IMG/VR virus record: IMGVR_UViG_3300022752_000195
Span: 1 to 36,327 of that record
From: a virus
Reading direction: 5' to 3' (one strand)
DNA: 36,327 nucleotides
Shown: positions 1 through 6,324 of the stretch, piece by piece
Layout of the letters: each line of letters opens with the position of its first letter
Numbering within the stretch: the first letter of the stretch is position 1
Made by a program: the position numbers and the translations under genes
The notes under the pieces: model-generated
Seen by the model: only the letters and a program-made list of their open reading frames with translations
Databases searched by the model: none
Told to the model about the DNA's origin: nothing

Positions 1-2
1 GT

Positions 3-236
3 ATTGGTTCGAATGGTAATTTTAGCATAGAGTCAGGTGGAGGTGGTGGAGGTGGTTATACTGGATCCGGTGGAAATGGTGCATACACTTATTACGCAGG
101 TGGTGGCAGTTATACTTATACTGCAGGTTCAGCAGGAACCGGATATGGATCAGGCGGTGGTGGTGGTGGAAATTCAACATACCCGAATGGATATGCCGGT
201 GCACCTGGAATAATAATCGTCTGCTGGGTTGAATAA
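3..236 (+). CDS. Glycine-rich tail fibre/adhesin, C-terminal end (5' truncated)
   Basis: An open frame runs in from the window edge and stops at 234-236. The 77 visible residues are dominated by Gly, Ser, Tyr and Thr, with runs such as GGGGGGG, and end in APGIIIVCWVE. Gly-rich stretches closed by a short hydrophobic strand (APG-I/V-x-I/V-W) are typical of the C-termini of phage tail fibres and adhesins, where polyglycine helices pack at the receptor-binding tip. The next gene, a collar-type fibre with its own ribosome site (AAGGAG), follows after 11 nt, which supports a tail-tip context. The upstream part is outside the window, so length and N-terminal domains are unknown. The opposite strand reads as a His-rich shadow frame and is not a gene. 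Confidence 0.7.
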   Translation: MGSNGNFSIESGGGGGGGYTGSGGNGAYTYYAGGGSYTYTAGSAGTGYGSGGGGGGNSTYPNGYAGAPGIIIVCWVE

Positions 237-247
237 GGAGAAATAAT

Positions 248-949
248 ATGACTGCTAAAAATATACTTGGTAATTATTCAGATCCAACTGGAGTGTATAC
301 ATTCGATGGACTTGGTCTTGTTCCAATTGGTGGGATTATTGCAATTGGCGATGCCGGTGCATGGACGCTTCCCGCTAATGGTCAAATAAAAGACGGCTGG
401 GCTCTATGTAATGGACAAGCAAAATCTGGCTTAACTGGAGCTGCTGCAGGTATTGCAGCAAATCTTCCAGATCTTACGGATGATAGATTTTTAAATGGAT
501 CTACAGTTACTGGGGGGACGGGCGGAGCAGCATCAAAAACTACAACTGGAATAGCTGTAACTACTTTATTTAAGAAAGATATATTAAATACTGGACAAAT
601 TAATCATACTCACGATAACACACATAAACATAGATGGTCTTATACTCAAGATGACGGAGCTGGAGGGAGCAATTTGCGATCATGGGACACGAGCGGAGTT
701 GATACTCTTATAGGTGGAGAAGGCGGAGCCACTTCAACAACAGGGACGAATAGATTTAACATTATAAACAATAATTCTTGGTATACAGAAAATTCTAACA
801 TATCAGGTGGAAGCGCTGCAACTTGGACAGCTTATAATAGTGGAACTTCTAGTACTTTTGAAAATATTTCTGGAACAGTTACTCAAGGTACAATTGCAGA
901 TATTCGTCCTAAATATTTAAATGTAGTATACGTGATGAGAGTTAAATAA
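248..949 (+). CDS. Tail fibre protein with phage tail-collar-like domain
   Basis: A 233-residue protein preceded by AAGGAG at a good distance. Residues about 25-90 read PIGGIIAIGDAG..., then DGWALCNGQ and LPDLTDDRFLNGS followed by GGTGGA. This is the signature of tail-collar (microcystin-dependent-like) domains, in which a Gly-Trp-Cys-Asn-Gly-Gln segment precedes a PDL-x-RF strand. A His cluster follows (HTHDNTHKH, about residues 120-130), resembling the HxH motifs that bind metal in trimeric fibres such as T4 gp12. The C-terminus RPKYLNVVYVMRVK is also typical of the family. It probably forms a trimeric host-binding fibre tip and may work with the Gly-rich protein just upstream. The family is confident; the exact position in the virion is inferred. 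Confidence 0.8.
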   Translation: MTAKNILGNYSDPTGVYTFDGLGLVPIGGIIAIGDAGAWTLPANGQIKDGWALCNGQAKSGLTGAAAGIAANLPDLTDDRFLNGSTVTGGTGGAASKTTTGIAVTTLFKKDILNTGQINHTHDNTHKHRWSYTQDDGAGGSNLRSWDTSGVDTLIGGEGGATSTTGTNRFNIINNNSWYTENSNISGGSAATWTAYNSGTSSTFENISGTVTQGTIADIRPKYLNVVYVMRVK

Positions 950-950
950 T

Positions 951-1190
951 ATGCAAGAGTATGTTATTACTTATAAGTATTCAAGATCTTGGTTTTGGAA
1001 AAAACAAACAATAACTGGACATAGTTATCAAAAAGATTTTGACAAGCTTGTTTTGTTTAAAAAAGATGGTTCGATTGAAGAAATACCGGAATGGTCTAAG
1101 CATCATGTTAAATTAGGTGCAGATTTTATCTTAGCTCAAAAGAAGCAGATGGAAAAAGAATCTGGAGTAGATATTAAGTTAAGTGTATAG
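951..1190 (+). CDS. Hypothetical protein, 79 aa
   Basis: Begins one base after the tail-fibre stop, with a purine-rich GAGAG upstream, so it is probably translated from the same transcript. The sequence is basic and aromatic at the N-terminus (YVITYKYSRSWFWKKQTITGHSY), followed by a mixed alpha/beta segment containing EIPEWSKHHVKLG. No signal peptide, membrane segment or cysteine pattern is visible. I do not recognise the family. Its position after the fibre gene would suit a fibre-assembly factor, but nothing in the protein itself shows this. Confidence 0.6.
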   Translation: MQEYVITYKYSRSWFWKKQTITGHSYQKDFDKLVLFKKDGSIEEIPEWSKHHVKLGADFILAQKKQMEKESGVDIKLSV

Positions 1191-1200
1191 TTTGCAAAAG

Positions 1201-1251
1201 TAAGAGTATGCTTATTATTAGTATAACTAACACACTCTTAAGGAGAATAAT
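1201..1251 (+). promoter_or_regulatory. Leader hairpin and possible promoter before the 248-aa gene
   Basis: TAAGAGTATG (1201-1210) pairs with CACACTCTTA (1231-1240) with one A-C mismatch. The hairpin ends directly at the Shine-Dalgarno AAGGAG and leaves the ATG at 1252. The loop holds GTATAAC (1221-1227), a motif that recurs upstream of other genes here. TTGCAA at 1192 with TATTAT at 1213 is a possible sigma-70-like pair, but its spacing of 15 is short. Function is inferred. Confidence 0.3.
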
Positions 1252-1998
1252 ATGTCTGATCTTATAGTGAGAGATGCTACCACTGCTGTTTCTAATATGC
1301 TTGATACAATTCGACCAATGTCTGTTATCAAGAAAGAAGATCAGCAATTTTTGGTTGCTCATAAAGAACACTTTGCTCAAGTGTTCGAAAAAACACATAT
1401 CTGGCGAACTGATACTCAAAAGAGATCGATCGTATCAGATACTTACCATCCAACTCTTCACTCTAAGTTTCACCAATCCATTCTTGAGCAAAAGGTTCAG
1501 CTTGAGCAAAGTTTCTATCTTGCTAAAGATTTTGAACTAAAAAAGCTAGAGATAGAAGAATTAATGCTAGACTTGGAAGATTTAGCAGATCCAGAAACAG
1601 CAACCGCTAGAGATAATATTAAGCGTAGAAAACTTGAAGTTGAAATTCAATTCAAGAAGTATGAACTTGATCAGATGGTTATTGCGATGAACTATCGTAT
1701 GTCAGAAGTTAAAGGCTGGCAAAATATTCAGGATCAACTTCTAGAAGAGATGCGTGCTTCTGGAATGGACGAAGATACTATTTGGACAAAAGATGCTGGA
1801 GAAGTTGAGGCCATGTTCTTCACTACTCTCACAAATCTTCAAGGTCTTGCTAAAACCACAGATGGAGCTGAAGCAACGAATCTTATTGCTCTTGCTAAAT
1901 TCTATGTTCAAAAAGTTTTTGAAGCTGGAAGATTGCCTGAGCTTAAAGCGAAGTGTAATGCTGCTCAACTTGACTCATTGAAATTCTTGGGATTCTAA
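1252..1998 (+). CDS. Hypothetical helical protein, 248 aa (possible structural protein)
   Basis: Start chosen at the ATG following AAGGAGAATAAT. The protein is almost wholly predicted alpha-helical. Residues about 80-150 form a charged heptad-rich region (LEQKVQLEQSFYLAKDFELKKLEIEELMLDLEDL... RRKLEVEIQFKKYELDQM) that looks like a coiled coil. A second helical domain ends in KFLGF. It is the last plus-strand gene before a convergent minus-strand operon, and its stop codon lies inside a perfect inverted repeat. It follows tail-fibre genes, so a virion or assembly role is plausible but not shown. I do not recognise a family. Confidence 0.65.
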   Translation: MSDLIVRDATTAVSNMLDTIRPMSVIKKEDQQFLVAHKEHFAQVFEKTHIWRTDTQKRSIVSDTYHPTLHSKFHQSILEQKVQLEQSFYLAKDFELKKLEIEELMLDLEDLADPETATARDNIKRRKLEVEIQFKKYELDQMVIAMNYRMSEVKGWQNIQDQLLEEMRASGMDEDTIWTKDAGEVEAMFFTTLTNLQGLAKTTDGAEATNLIALAKFYVQKVFEAGRLPELKAKCNAAQLDSLKFLGF

Positions 1999-2009
1999 TT
2001 TAGAATCCC
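1989..2009. terminator. Convergent-gene palindrome, possible bidirectional transcript end
   Basis: GGGATTCTAA (1989-1998) and TTAGAATCCC (2000-2009) are perfect inverted copies around one base. As RNA this gives a 7-bp GGGATTC/GAATCCC stem with a 7-nt loop on either strand. Both stop codons of the convergent genes lie within it. No T-run follows on either side, so classical rho-independent termination is uncertain. It may instead protect 3' ends. Confidence 0.45.
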
Positions 2010-2410
2010 CTCAAAAGTCCCCAAGAAACATCTATATATGTTGATTCTATATTATTTTTATCAGAAAAATCTCTGCTCCAATCGACTCTTATTCCCTTAA
2101 GGGTCATATCTTCTACACAGTCTGCTTCTGAAAAATCTAATACGATCTTACATTCAATATCAAATAGACACAATCTTCTCTTTAGATCTTTACACGATTC
2201 ATATATGCCTTGTCTTAAGACCAAAGCAGATTGATCGTCTCTTTTTTCATTTTCTATATTAAACTTAACAATAAGTGAGTTTATCTCATTTATTGTATTA
2301 AATATTATAAGCTCTGCGTCATCGTTTTTTGCTGTCTCTTTTGCGACTTTGTTTCTCTCCATCTTTCTTTTTATCATGCGATTGACTGCATCTCGACTAG
2401 TCCAAGTCAT
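2000..2410 (-). CDS. Hypothetical protein, 136 aa, end of replication operon
   Basis: The ATG overlaps the stop of the upstream helicase gene by four bases (ATGA), so it is very probably translationally coupled. The N-terminus is strongly basic (MTWTSRDAVNRMIKRKMERNK). A helical middle (ELIIFNTINEINSLIVKFNIENEK) follows, then a beta-rich C-terminus (CKIVLDFSEADCVEDMTLKGIRVDWSRDF...TYIDVSWG). No recognised domain. Coupling to the helicase/primase operon suggests an accessory replication role, which is inference from position only. Confidence 0.65.
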   Translation of the reverse strand: MTWTSRDAVNRMIKRKMERNKVAKETAKNDDAELIIFNTINEINSLIVKFNIENEKRDDQSALVLRQGIYESCKDLKRRLCLFDIECKIVLDFSEADCVEDMTLKGIRVDWSRDFSDKNNIESTYIDVSWGLLRGF

Positions 2411-3483
2411 ATCACATCCTCGCTACTGTTTGTCTTGTCTTCTATGCTTGAAGAGAGTTCTTTTAACCTATCTAGATTCATCTTATCGCGAAGATCTTTT
2501 AACTCTTCTTTTGTAACGTGACTAAACATTCCATTTTCATACTTACATGATATTGTAACTTCGTTCTTAAAGAACCGACCTTTTGCTACATAAAAATTAG
2601 AAACAGGCATTCCCTTGATTTTTATAACTTCTACGACAGCTGCCGCTGCTTCATATAGACCTCTTGCCCATTTAATTCTCTGCTCGAAGTTTCTCTCTGT
2701 CTCATCTGAACTTAAAGGGATTAGCTGTGTCATTAGAACTATAGGAGTCTTTGCGTGTTGCGCATAGTCTGTTATCATATCTTTAAAATTGTAGAGAGCC
2801 ATTGTTCTCTCTATGGTTGGGTTCTTTGTTGATTTGACAATTCGTTGAGCAAAGTCTATAACTACACAGGAATAGGATCCAGATCTGTCGATCTCGTGAA
2901 GAAGCTTCTCGATTGCTTCGATTGTAGTAGATCCAACAGGATCATCTGCTACGGTTATCATTGGCTCGATCTTTATTATCTCCATCGCGACCATCTTTCT
3001 AACTGACGATGGAAGTTTATCTTGAATATACTGATTAAAATCAATACCGAGCTCTGAGCATGCAACTCTTGCATATATCTTTGCAGCTGTTTCCTCGTTA
3101 GATATAACAAATGTTCTTTTTCCCTGCTTCATCAATGCATGTGCGATCGCAGCAGTTGTTGTTGATTTACCTGTACCAGAAGCAGCACCGATAAGATAAA
3201 GAGCACCTGGACAAAGTGGACAGACAGCAGATAAAGTTGGATTTATGAAAGTAACCGCTTGCCTTATAAGAGCAGCATCTCTTTCAAGAACGCCGATCAT
3301 CTTCTTAGCGTTATCTGCTCCCTTGCTGGCTTCTATCTCAGATAGAGAAAAATTCTTTAGCCTCTGATTTCTTTTTTCAGCTTCTTCAAATTTATTTATT
3401 TCAGCTTCAATTCGAGCTTGTTTTATTTTTTGCTCTTTCTCATAAACTTCAGCGCGAGACATAAGTTTGACAACATCACTCAT
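2407..3483 (-). CDS. DnaB-like replicative DNA helicase (RecA-fold ATPase)
   Basis: The frame is open to 3537, but I place the start at 3483 (MSDVVKLMSRAEV, 358 aa) because GAGGAGAT lies just upstream and the start overlaps the previous stop as ATGAGTGA. About 90 residues of charged helix come first. The ATPase core has Walker A GAASGTGKST, then VISNEE with the likely catalytic glutamate, Walker B-like VVIDFAQRI, and IVLMTQL followed by an ARGLYEAAAAVVEV segment corresponding to the DnaB-family sensor/arginine region. It would unwind the fork as a ring on the lagging strand. The N-terminal domain is shorter than in cellular DnaB, as in several phage helicases. The operon also carries primase and a probable loader/organiser. 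The alternative is a RecA/KaiC-type ATPase, but the primase neighbour favours helicase. Confidence 0.8.
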   Translation of the reverse strand: MSDVVKLMSRAEVYEKEQKIKQARIEAEINKFEEAEKRNQRLKNFSLSEIEASKGADNAKKMIGVLERDAALIRQAVTFINPTLSAVCPLCPGALYLIGAASGTGKSTTTAAIAHALMKQGKRTFVISNEETAAKIYARVACSELGIDFNQYIQDKLPSSVRKMVAMEIIKIEPMITVADDPVGSTTIEAIEKLLHEIDRSGSYSCVVIDFAQRIVKSTKNPTIERTMALYNFKDMITDYAQHAKTPIVLMTQLIPLSSDETERNFEQRIKWARGLYEAAAAVVEVIKIKGMPVSNFYVAKGRFFKNEVTISCKYENGMFSHVTKEELKDLRDKMNLDRLKELSSSIEDKTNSSEDVI

Positions 3484-4393
3484 CTTTATCTCCTCGGAGC
3501 TTTTCGAATTCGCGCATAATGGACTCGATAGTTGCATCTTCTGTCGTCATGGATATCGCGGCATCCAAAGATATCTCCCCATTCATTTGAGATGTTCTTT
3601 GTGATTCTTTTGATACCTTCTTTTCAGGAGCACTCTTTATCTCAACGGGCGTTAGAACTGCCATAGCTATTTCATAGTCATCTGTCGCTAGTTTAACGGC
3701 AATATCTTTACTCTTAGGTCCTATCCAAGGAGACAAAGCATCTTCTTTAAACTTTCTTGGAAGATCTTCCTCCTTGTGACCATAGGAACGAATGGTTTCA
3801 AATAAATTTTCTAAAAGAGAGCGGCGAGACTCAAAAGAGGGTCTTGGCGGAATTTCTGCTTTCCAGGAGGAGAGGATAGCTTTAACAGATGGCTTTTCTT
3901 GTTTTTCAAAATTTTCCTCCCGCTCCGTTTTATTCTTATTCTCTTTATTCTTATTAGCGGCGTCTTTTTCAGCCCTGTACTGGGCGTCTTTTTCAGCCCT
4001 GTACTGGGCGTCTTTTTCAGCCCACTGAGAATCATTAGACTTTTTGTCATTTCCTAAAGCCTCTAGAATCTTATCATCTTGAATATAATAGAAATTTCTA
4101 GAAGGTAGTCCTTTTTTCTTTATCTTTAAGAAACCGAAAGACTCTAAAAGTTTAGTTACTTGCTGACGCATCTCTTTTGTAAGATTAAGATCGAATTCTA
4201 TCTGCTCTGATAGACAATAAAAACCACCTTCTGAATCTAATTCGAGAAGGTTTTTGAAGAACTCTCTTCTTGAGAGAAGGTCGGCTAAAAGCAAAGCTGC
4301 ATCATTTGATTTGAGTATCTTTGCTATCTTCTTGTTGACCATCCAGAAAGCCCCATGTGAAAGGGTGCTGGATACAATGTTATTTGCCATCAT
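3476..4393 (-). CDS. Winged-helix replication initiator/replisome organiser-like protein
   Basis: 305 residues between primase and helicase genes. Residues about 10-115 look like a winged-helix DNA-binding domain: SNDAALLLADLLSRREFF, then LSEQIEFDLNLTKEMRQQVTKLLESFGFLKIKKKGLPSRNFYYI. This matches the arrangement of phage replisome organisers, in which helix-turn-helix and wing are followed by a charged linker. The linker here contains a perfect 8-residue repeat (AEKDAQYR) and a Lys/Glu/Asn-rich stretch. The C-terminal half (SWKAEIPPRPSFESRRSLLENLFETIRSYGH...) may be the helicase-interaction region. The likely job is to bind origin DNA and recruit helicase, inferred from fold and neighbours. 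The exact family is not certain. Confidence 0.6.
   Translation of the reverse strand: MMANNIVSSTLSHGAFWMVNKKIAKILKSNDAALLLADLLSRREFFKNLLELDSEGGFYCLSEQIEFDLNLTKEMRQQVTKLLESFGFLKIKKKGLPSRNFYYIQDDKILEALGNDKKSNDSQWAEKDAQYRAEKDAQYRAEKDAANKNKENKNKTEREENFEKQEKPSVKAILSSWKAEIPPRPSFESRRSLLENLFETIRSYGHKEEDLPRKFKEDALSPWIGPKSKDIAVKLATDDYEIAMAVLTPVEIKSAPEKKVSKESQRTSQMNGEISLDAAISMTTEDATIESIMREFEKLRGDKDE
3961..4023. repeat. 24-bp in-frame tandem repeat, about 2.6 copies
   Basis: The unit CGTCTTTTTCAGCCCTGTAC plus TGGG occurs at 3961-3984 and again at 3985-4008, and 15 bases of a third copy lie at 4009-4023. On the minus strand it encodes the 8-residue unit AEKDAQYR in the linker of the replication initiator. 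The full copies are identical at base level, which points to recent slippage expansion and probable copy-number variation among relatives. Confidence 0.9.
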
Positions 4394-4402
4394 AGTCTCT
4401 TC

Positions 4403-5287
4403 CTATGACTGTCTAACTCGCTTTAGAAAATACTCAGAAAGATTAATGTCATCTATTTTTAATAGATCATTCCAATCTTTTCCATCTTCATCTACCAAAG
4501 CATAGTGAGTACAGCAGTTTCTATTTCTCAACTTATCCAACATCTTTAAACCGGCTTCGTCATTGTCTGGTGCTGCGATTACTTTGTAGCCAAGATTTGT
4601 AATATCTTTTAATTTTTCTGCCTGATGATCACTTAAACCAGAGCCGCTTGTGGCTATACATTTGAATGGATTTTTAAGCATTCCGCCGTAAGATTTATTT
4701 AAAGCTTGCTGAAGGCTTATAGAATTGAAGGCACCTTCGGTAACTATAATGGCTTTTATATTTGACAAAAATTGTCCTTGATTCCAGCCGTAAAAGAGAT
4801 AACCTAATCTTGTGCCAGGTAACGTGGTTATTTTTACCTCATCTCCATCTTCCATTCTCCATGGATTCATCAAACGAATTTGAGCCCCGACGAATATATT
4901 TTCATAGTAATATGGAAAAACTATCCCTTTCCATTCATGATCGAAATACATATCGTTGGCAGGTTCTATCATTCTTGATCTTAAATATGAAATTCCATCT
5001 TTGGCCAATGGGTCAGATAGGCTCACGAATCTTCTTGGCCATGCTATGGCATTGACCTGATTGTCTTGTGCTTCTTCAAATGTCAGATTTGATTTCAGAA
5101 GATCTGAGAGAGATATGCCAGCTTCGTGACAATATTCAAATATCGAGTAACCTCTTTGGCACTTACCCGTGCAGTAGCACCAAATATCTCCGGTCGATTC
5201 ATCTTTGTGCCAATAGATGCAATCGTTCTTTCGACCACCTTTGCATATTAAACATTTTTTATGTTTAAAATTAAAATCATTGCTCAT
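4403..5287 (-). CDS. DNA primase with zinc-binding and TOPRIM domains
   Basis: 294 residues. The N-terminus carries cysteines in a zinc-binding pattern: C12-x2-C15, C23, then C37-x-C39-x3-C43. This resembles the template-recognition zinc domain of phage primases such as T7 gp4. The TOPRIM core is clear: AIIVTEGAFNSISL supplies the conserved glutamate and VIAAPDNDEAGLKML the DxD metal-binding pair. It should synthesise RNA primers for lagging-strand replication and act with the helicase encoded two genes downstream. It lacks a helicase domain of its own, so priming and unwinding are on separate chains here. The start overlaps the stop of the HNH gene by 11 nt, which suggests the endonuclease gene has been fitted into the operon. 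Confidence 0.85.
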   Translation of the reverse strand: MSNDFNFKHKKCLICKGGRKNDCIYWHKDESTGDIWCYCTGKCQRGYSIFEYCHEAGISLSDLLKSNLTFEEAQDNQVNAIAWPRRFVSLSDPLAKDGISYLRSRMIEPANDMYFDHEWKGIVFPYYYENIFVGAQIRLMNPWRMEDGDEVKITTLPGTRLGYLFYGWNQGQFLSNIKAIIVTEGAFNSISLQQALNKSYGGMLKNPFKCIATSGSGLSDHQAEKLKDITNLGYKVIAAPDNDEAGLKMLDKLRNRNCCTHYALVDEDGKDWNDLLKIDDINLSEYFLKRVRQS

Positions 5288-6011
5288 TGTAGTTAGAACT
5301 CTTCTTTTTGTTGTCTATTTCCCATAAGGGTTGTAGATTACTGAAATGACATGCTTCTTTAAACTCATCTATATTAGTGAGATCGTATGAAGATAACGGT
5401 CTTACGTGATCTAAATGCCATTTACCATAATTATGCCAATTCATTCCATCTGAAAATTTAGATTGTAAATGCTTTTTTAATTCTTCAATTGAACATCCTA
5501 AATCTTTTATTGCAGAAGAAACTTTTATTTTGCCTTTAATACAGTTTCGTATTCTATTGCGAAGATTTGCCGCTAATCTAGCGTTAATATTAGTTTTAAG
5601 CATTTCTTTTCTGTAGTTCGGATGTCTCTTTCTCCATGCAGAACTATTACATGCCTTAGAGCAGTATTTTGTATTACCTCTCTTGACAGTCAATTCTACA
5701 TTACAGTTTAAACAATTTGTTCTAGGTTTGTTTTTAGGTTTTCGATGTTTTTCATAGTGCTTTGCGCACATTGTTTTAAATAACATATGCTCGTCACAAC
5801 CTTCGATAGAGCATTTTTGTTTAGGTTTTTGTCTAACTTTTAGAGACTCTTTATTTGCTTTCTTTCCATTGCAACTACGACAAGGTCTGTTATGGCTTTC
5901 TATGTTTTTATAACCTTTATCTTTACCGCAAAGATAGCAAAATATTTTAAAATACTTTCTATTATTTTTTAGAATAAAATCATTTTGTTTAACATTTTTA
6001 TTTAAAATCAT
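5277..6011 (-). CDS. HNH endonuclease with several zinc knuckles (probable free-standing homing nuclease)
   Basis: 244 residues. The C-terminal third has the HNH pattern KWHLDHVRPLSSYDL (H199, D201, H202) followed by HFSNLQPLW (N225) and DNKKKSS, as in HNH homing nucleases. N-terminal to it lie three cysteine clusters: C25-x2-C28/C44-x2-C47; C67-x4-C72-x9-C82-x2-H85; and C100-x2-C103/C117-x3-C121. These are probable zinc modules for DNA recognition. The middle LGCSIEELKKHLQSKFSDGM is a common DNA-binding lead-in to this HNH type. It sits inside the replication operon, which is where phage homing endonucleases often invade. A hairpin lies just upstream of its weak ribosome site. The target site cannot be read from this sequence. 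Confidence 0.85.
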   Translation of the reverse strand: MILNKNVKQNDFILKNNRKYFKIFCYLCGKDKGYKNIESHNRPCRSCNGKKANKESLKVRQKPKQKCSIEGCDEHMLFKTMCAKHYEKHRKPKNKPRTNCLNCNVELTVKRGNTKYCSKACNSSAWRKRHPNYRKEMLKTNINARLAANLRNRIRNCIKGKIKVSSAIKDLGCSIEELKKHLQSKFSDGMNWHNYGKWHLDHVRPLSSYDLTNIDEFKEACHFSNLQPLWEIDNKKKSSNYNEQ

Positions 6012-6065
6012 ATATATATCTCTATATCATAGAGCTTTAACATATTTAAATTTAAATGTATATAT
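6012..6065 (-). promoter_or_regulatory. AT-rich leader of the HNH gene with hairpin
   Basis: CTCTAT/ATAGAG (6020-6025 and 6029-6034, 3-nt loop) forms a hairpin on the minus-strand transcript 9 nt before the HNH start. It contains the only purine-rich candidate ribosome site (TAGAGAT). ATTTAAATTTAAAT (6044-6057) is a perfect 14-bp AT palindrome. T4 homing endonuclease mRNAs are known to use hairpins that hide the ribosome site. A similar role here is inference. Confidence 0.35.
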
Positions 6066-6263
6066 TCAATCTTTTGGTTGATCTAATTTTTGCTCTTGCT
6101 GTTCTGTCTGACCTGTTTTTAGGTTTGTGACAAGAATTCTAACGCAACCGGTATTTTTATCGATTGCTTGAAGTTCGACTTTGTACTCATCGCCGATAAA
6201 GAACGGACGACGTTTGCTTAACCACCAGTACATAGAAGTAACTACTTTACGATCTGTAGACAT
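6066..6263 (-). CDS. Hypothetical small protein, 65 aa, first gene of minus-strand operon
   Basis: The frame is open upstream to 6344, but the start at 6263 (MSTDRKVVTSMYWWLSKRRP) has AAAGGAG nearby and leaves room for a divergent promoter. The protein is basic at the N-terminus, then beta-rich (FFIGDEYKVELQAIDKNTGCVRILVTNLKTG), suggesting a small barrel of Tudor/SH3 type, and ends in a Gln/Glu/Asp tail. I do not recognise it. As the promoter-proximal gene of a replication operon it may be an early regulator or accessory protein, but this is position-based only. Confidence 0.6.
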   Translation of the reverse strand: MSTDRKVVTSMYWWLSKRRPFFIGDEYKVELQAIDKNTGCVRILVTNLKTGQTEQQEQKLDQPKD

Positions 6264-6324
6264 TCGTATAATCTCCTTTGAGATAAAAACAAACAATAAT
6301 ATCATTGTACCACGAGATGAATCA
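6264..6324. promoter_or_regulatory. Divergent intergenic region, probable promoters for both operons
   Basis: These 61 bp separate the minus-strand replication operon from the plus-strand helicase operon. An AT-rich core (AAACAATAATATCATTGTAC) offers -10-like elements on both strands (TACAAT on minus, AATAAT/ATATCA on plus), but I see no convincing -35 for either. AAAGGAG for the minus gene is clear. The plus-strand helicase has only a weak GAGATGA. That a promoter exists follows from the gene arrangement; its exact position is not resolved. Confidence 0.4.

Noticed and set aside
22-204. His-rich 60-codon open frame on the minus strand
   Set aside because: It is the antisense of Gly codons (GGT/GGA read as ACC/TCC and CAC/CAT) in the fibre gene, with no ribosome site.
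3484-3537. Longer start for the DnaB-like helicase
   Set aside because: The extra 18 residues overlap the previous gene by about 60 nt and lack a ribosome site, while GAGGAG precedes the ATG at 3483.
6181-6324. Longer start for the SF2 helicase
   Set aside because: It would overlap the divergent 65-aa gene and erase any promoter space. The ATG at 6325 gives a sensible N-terminus.
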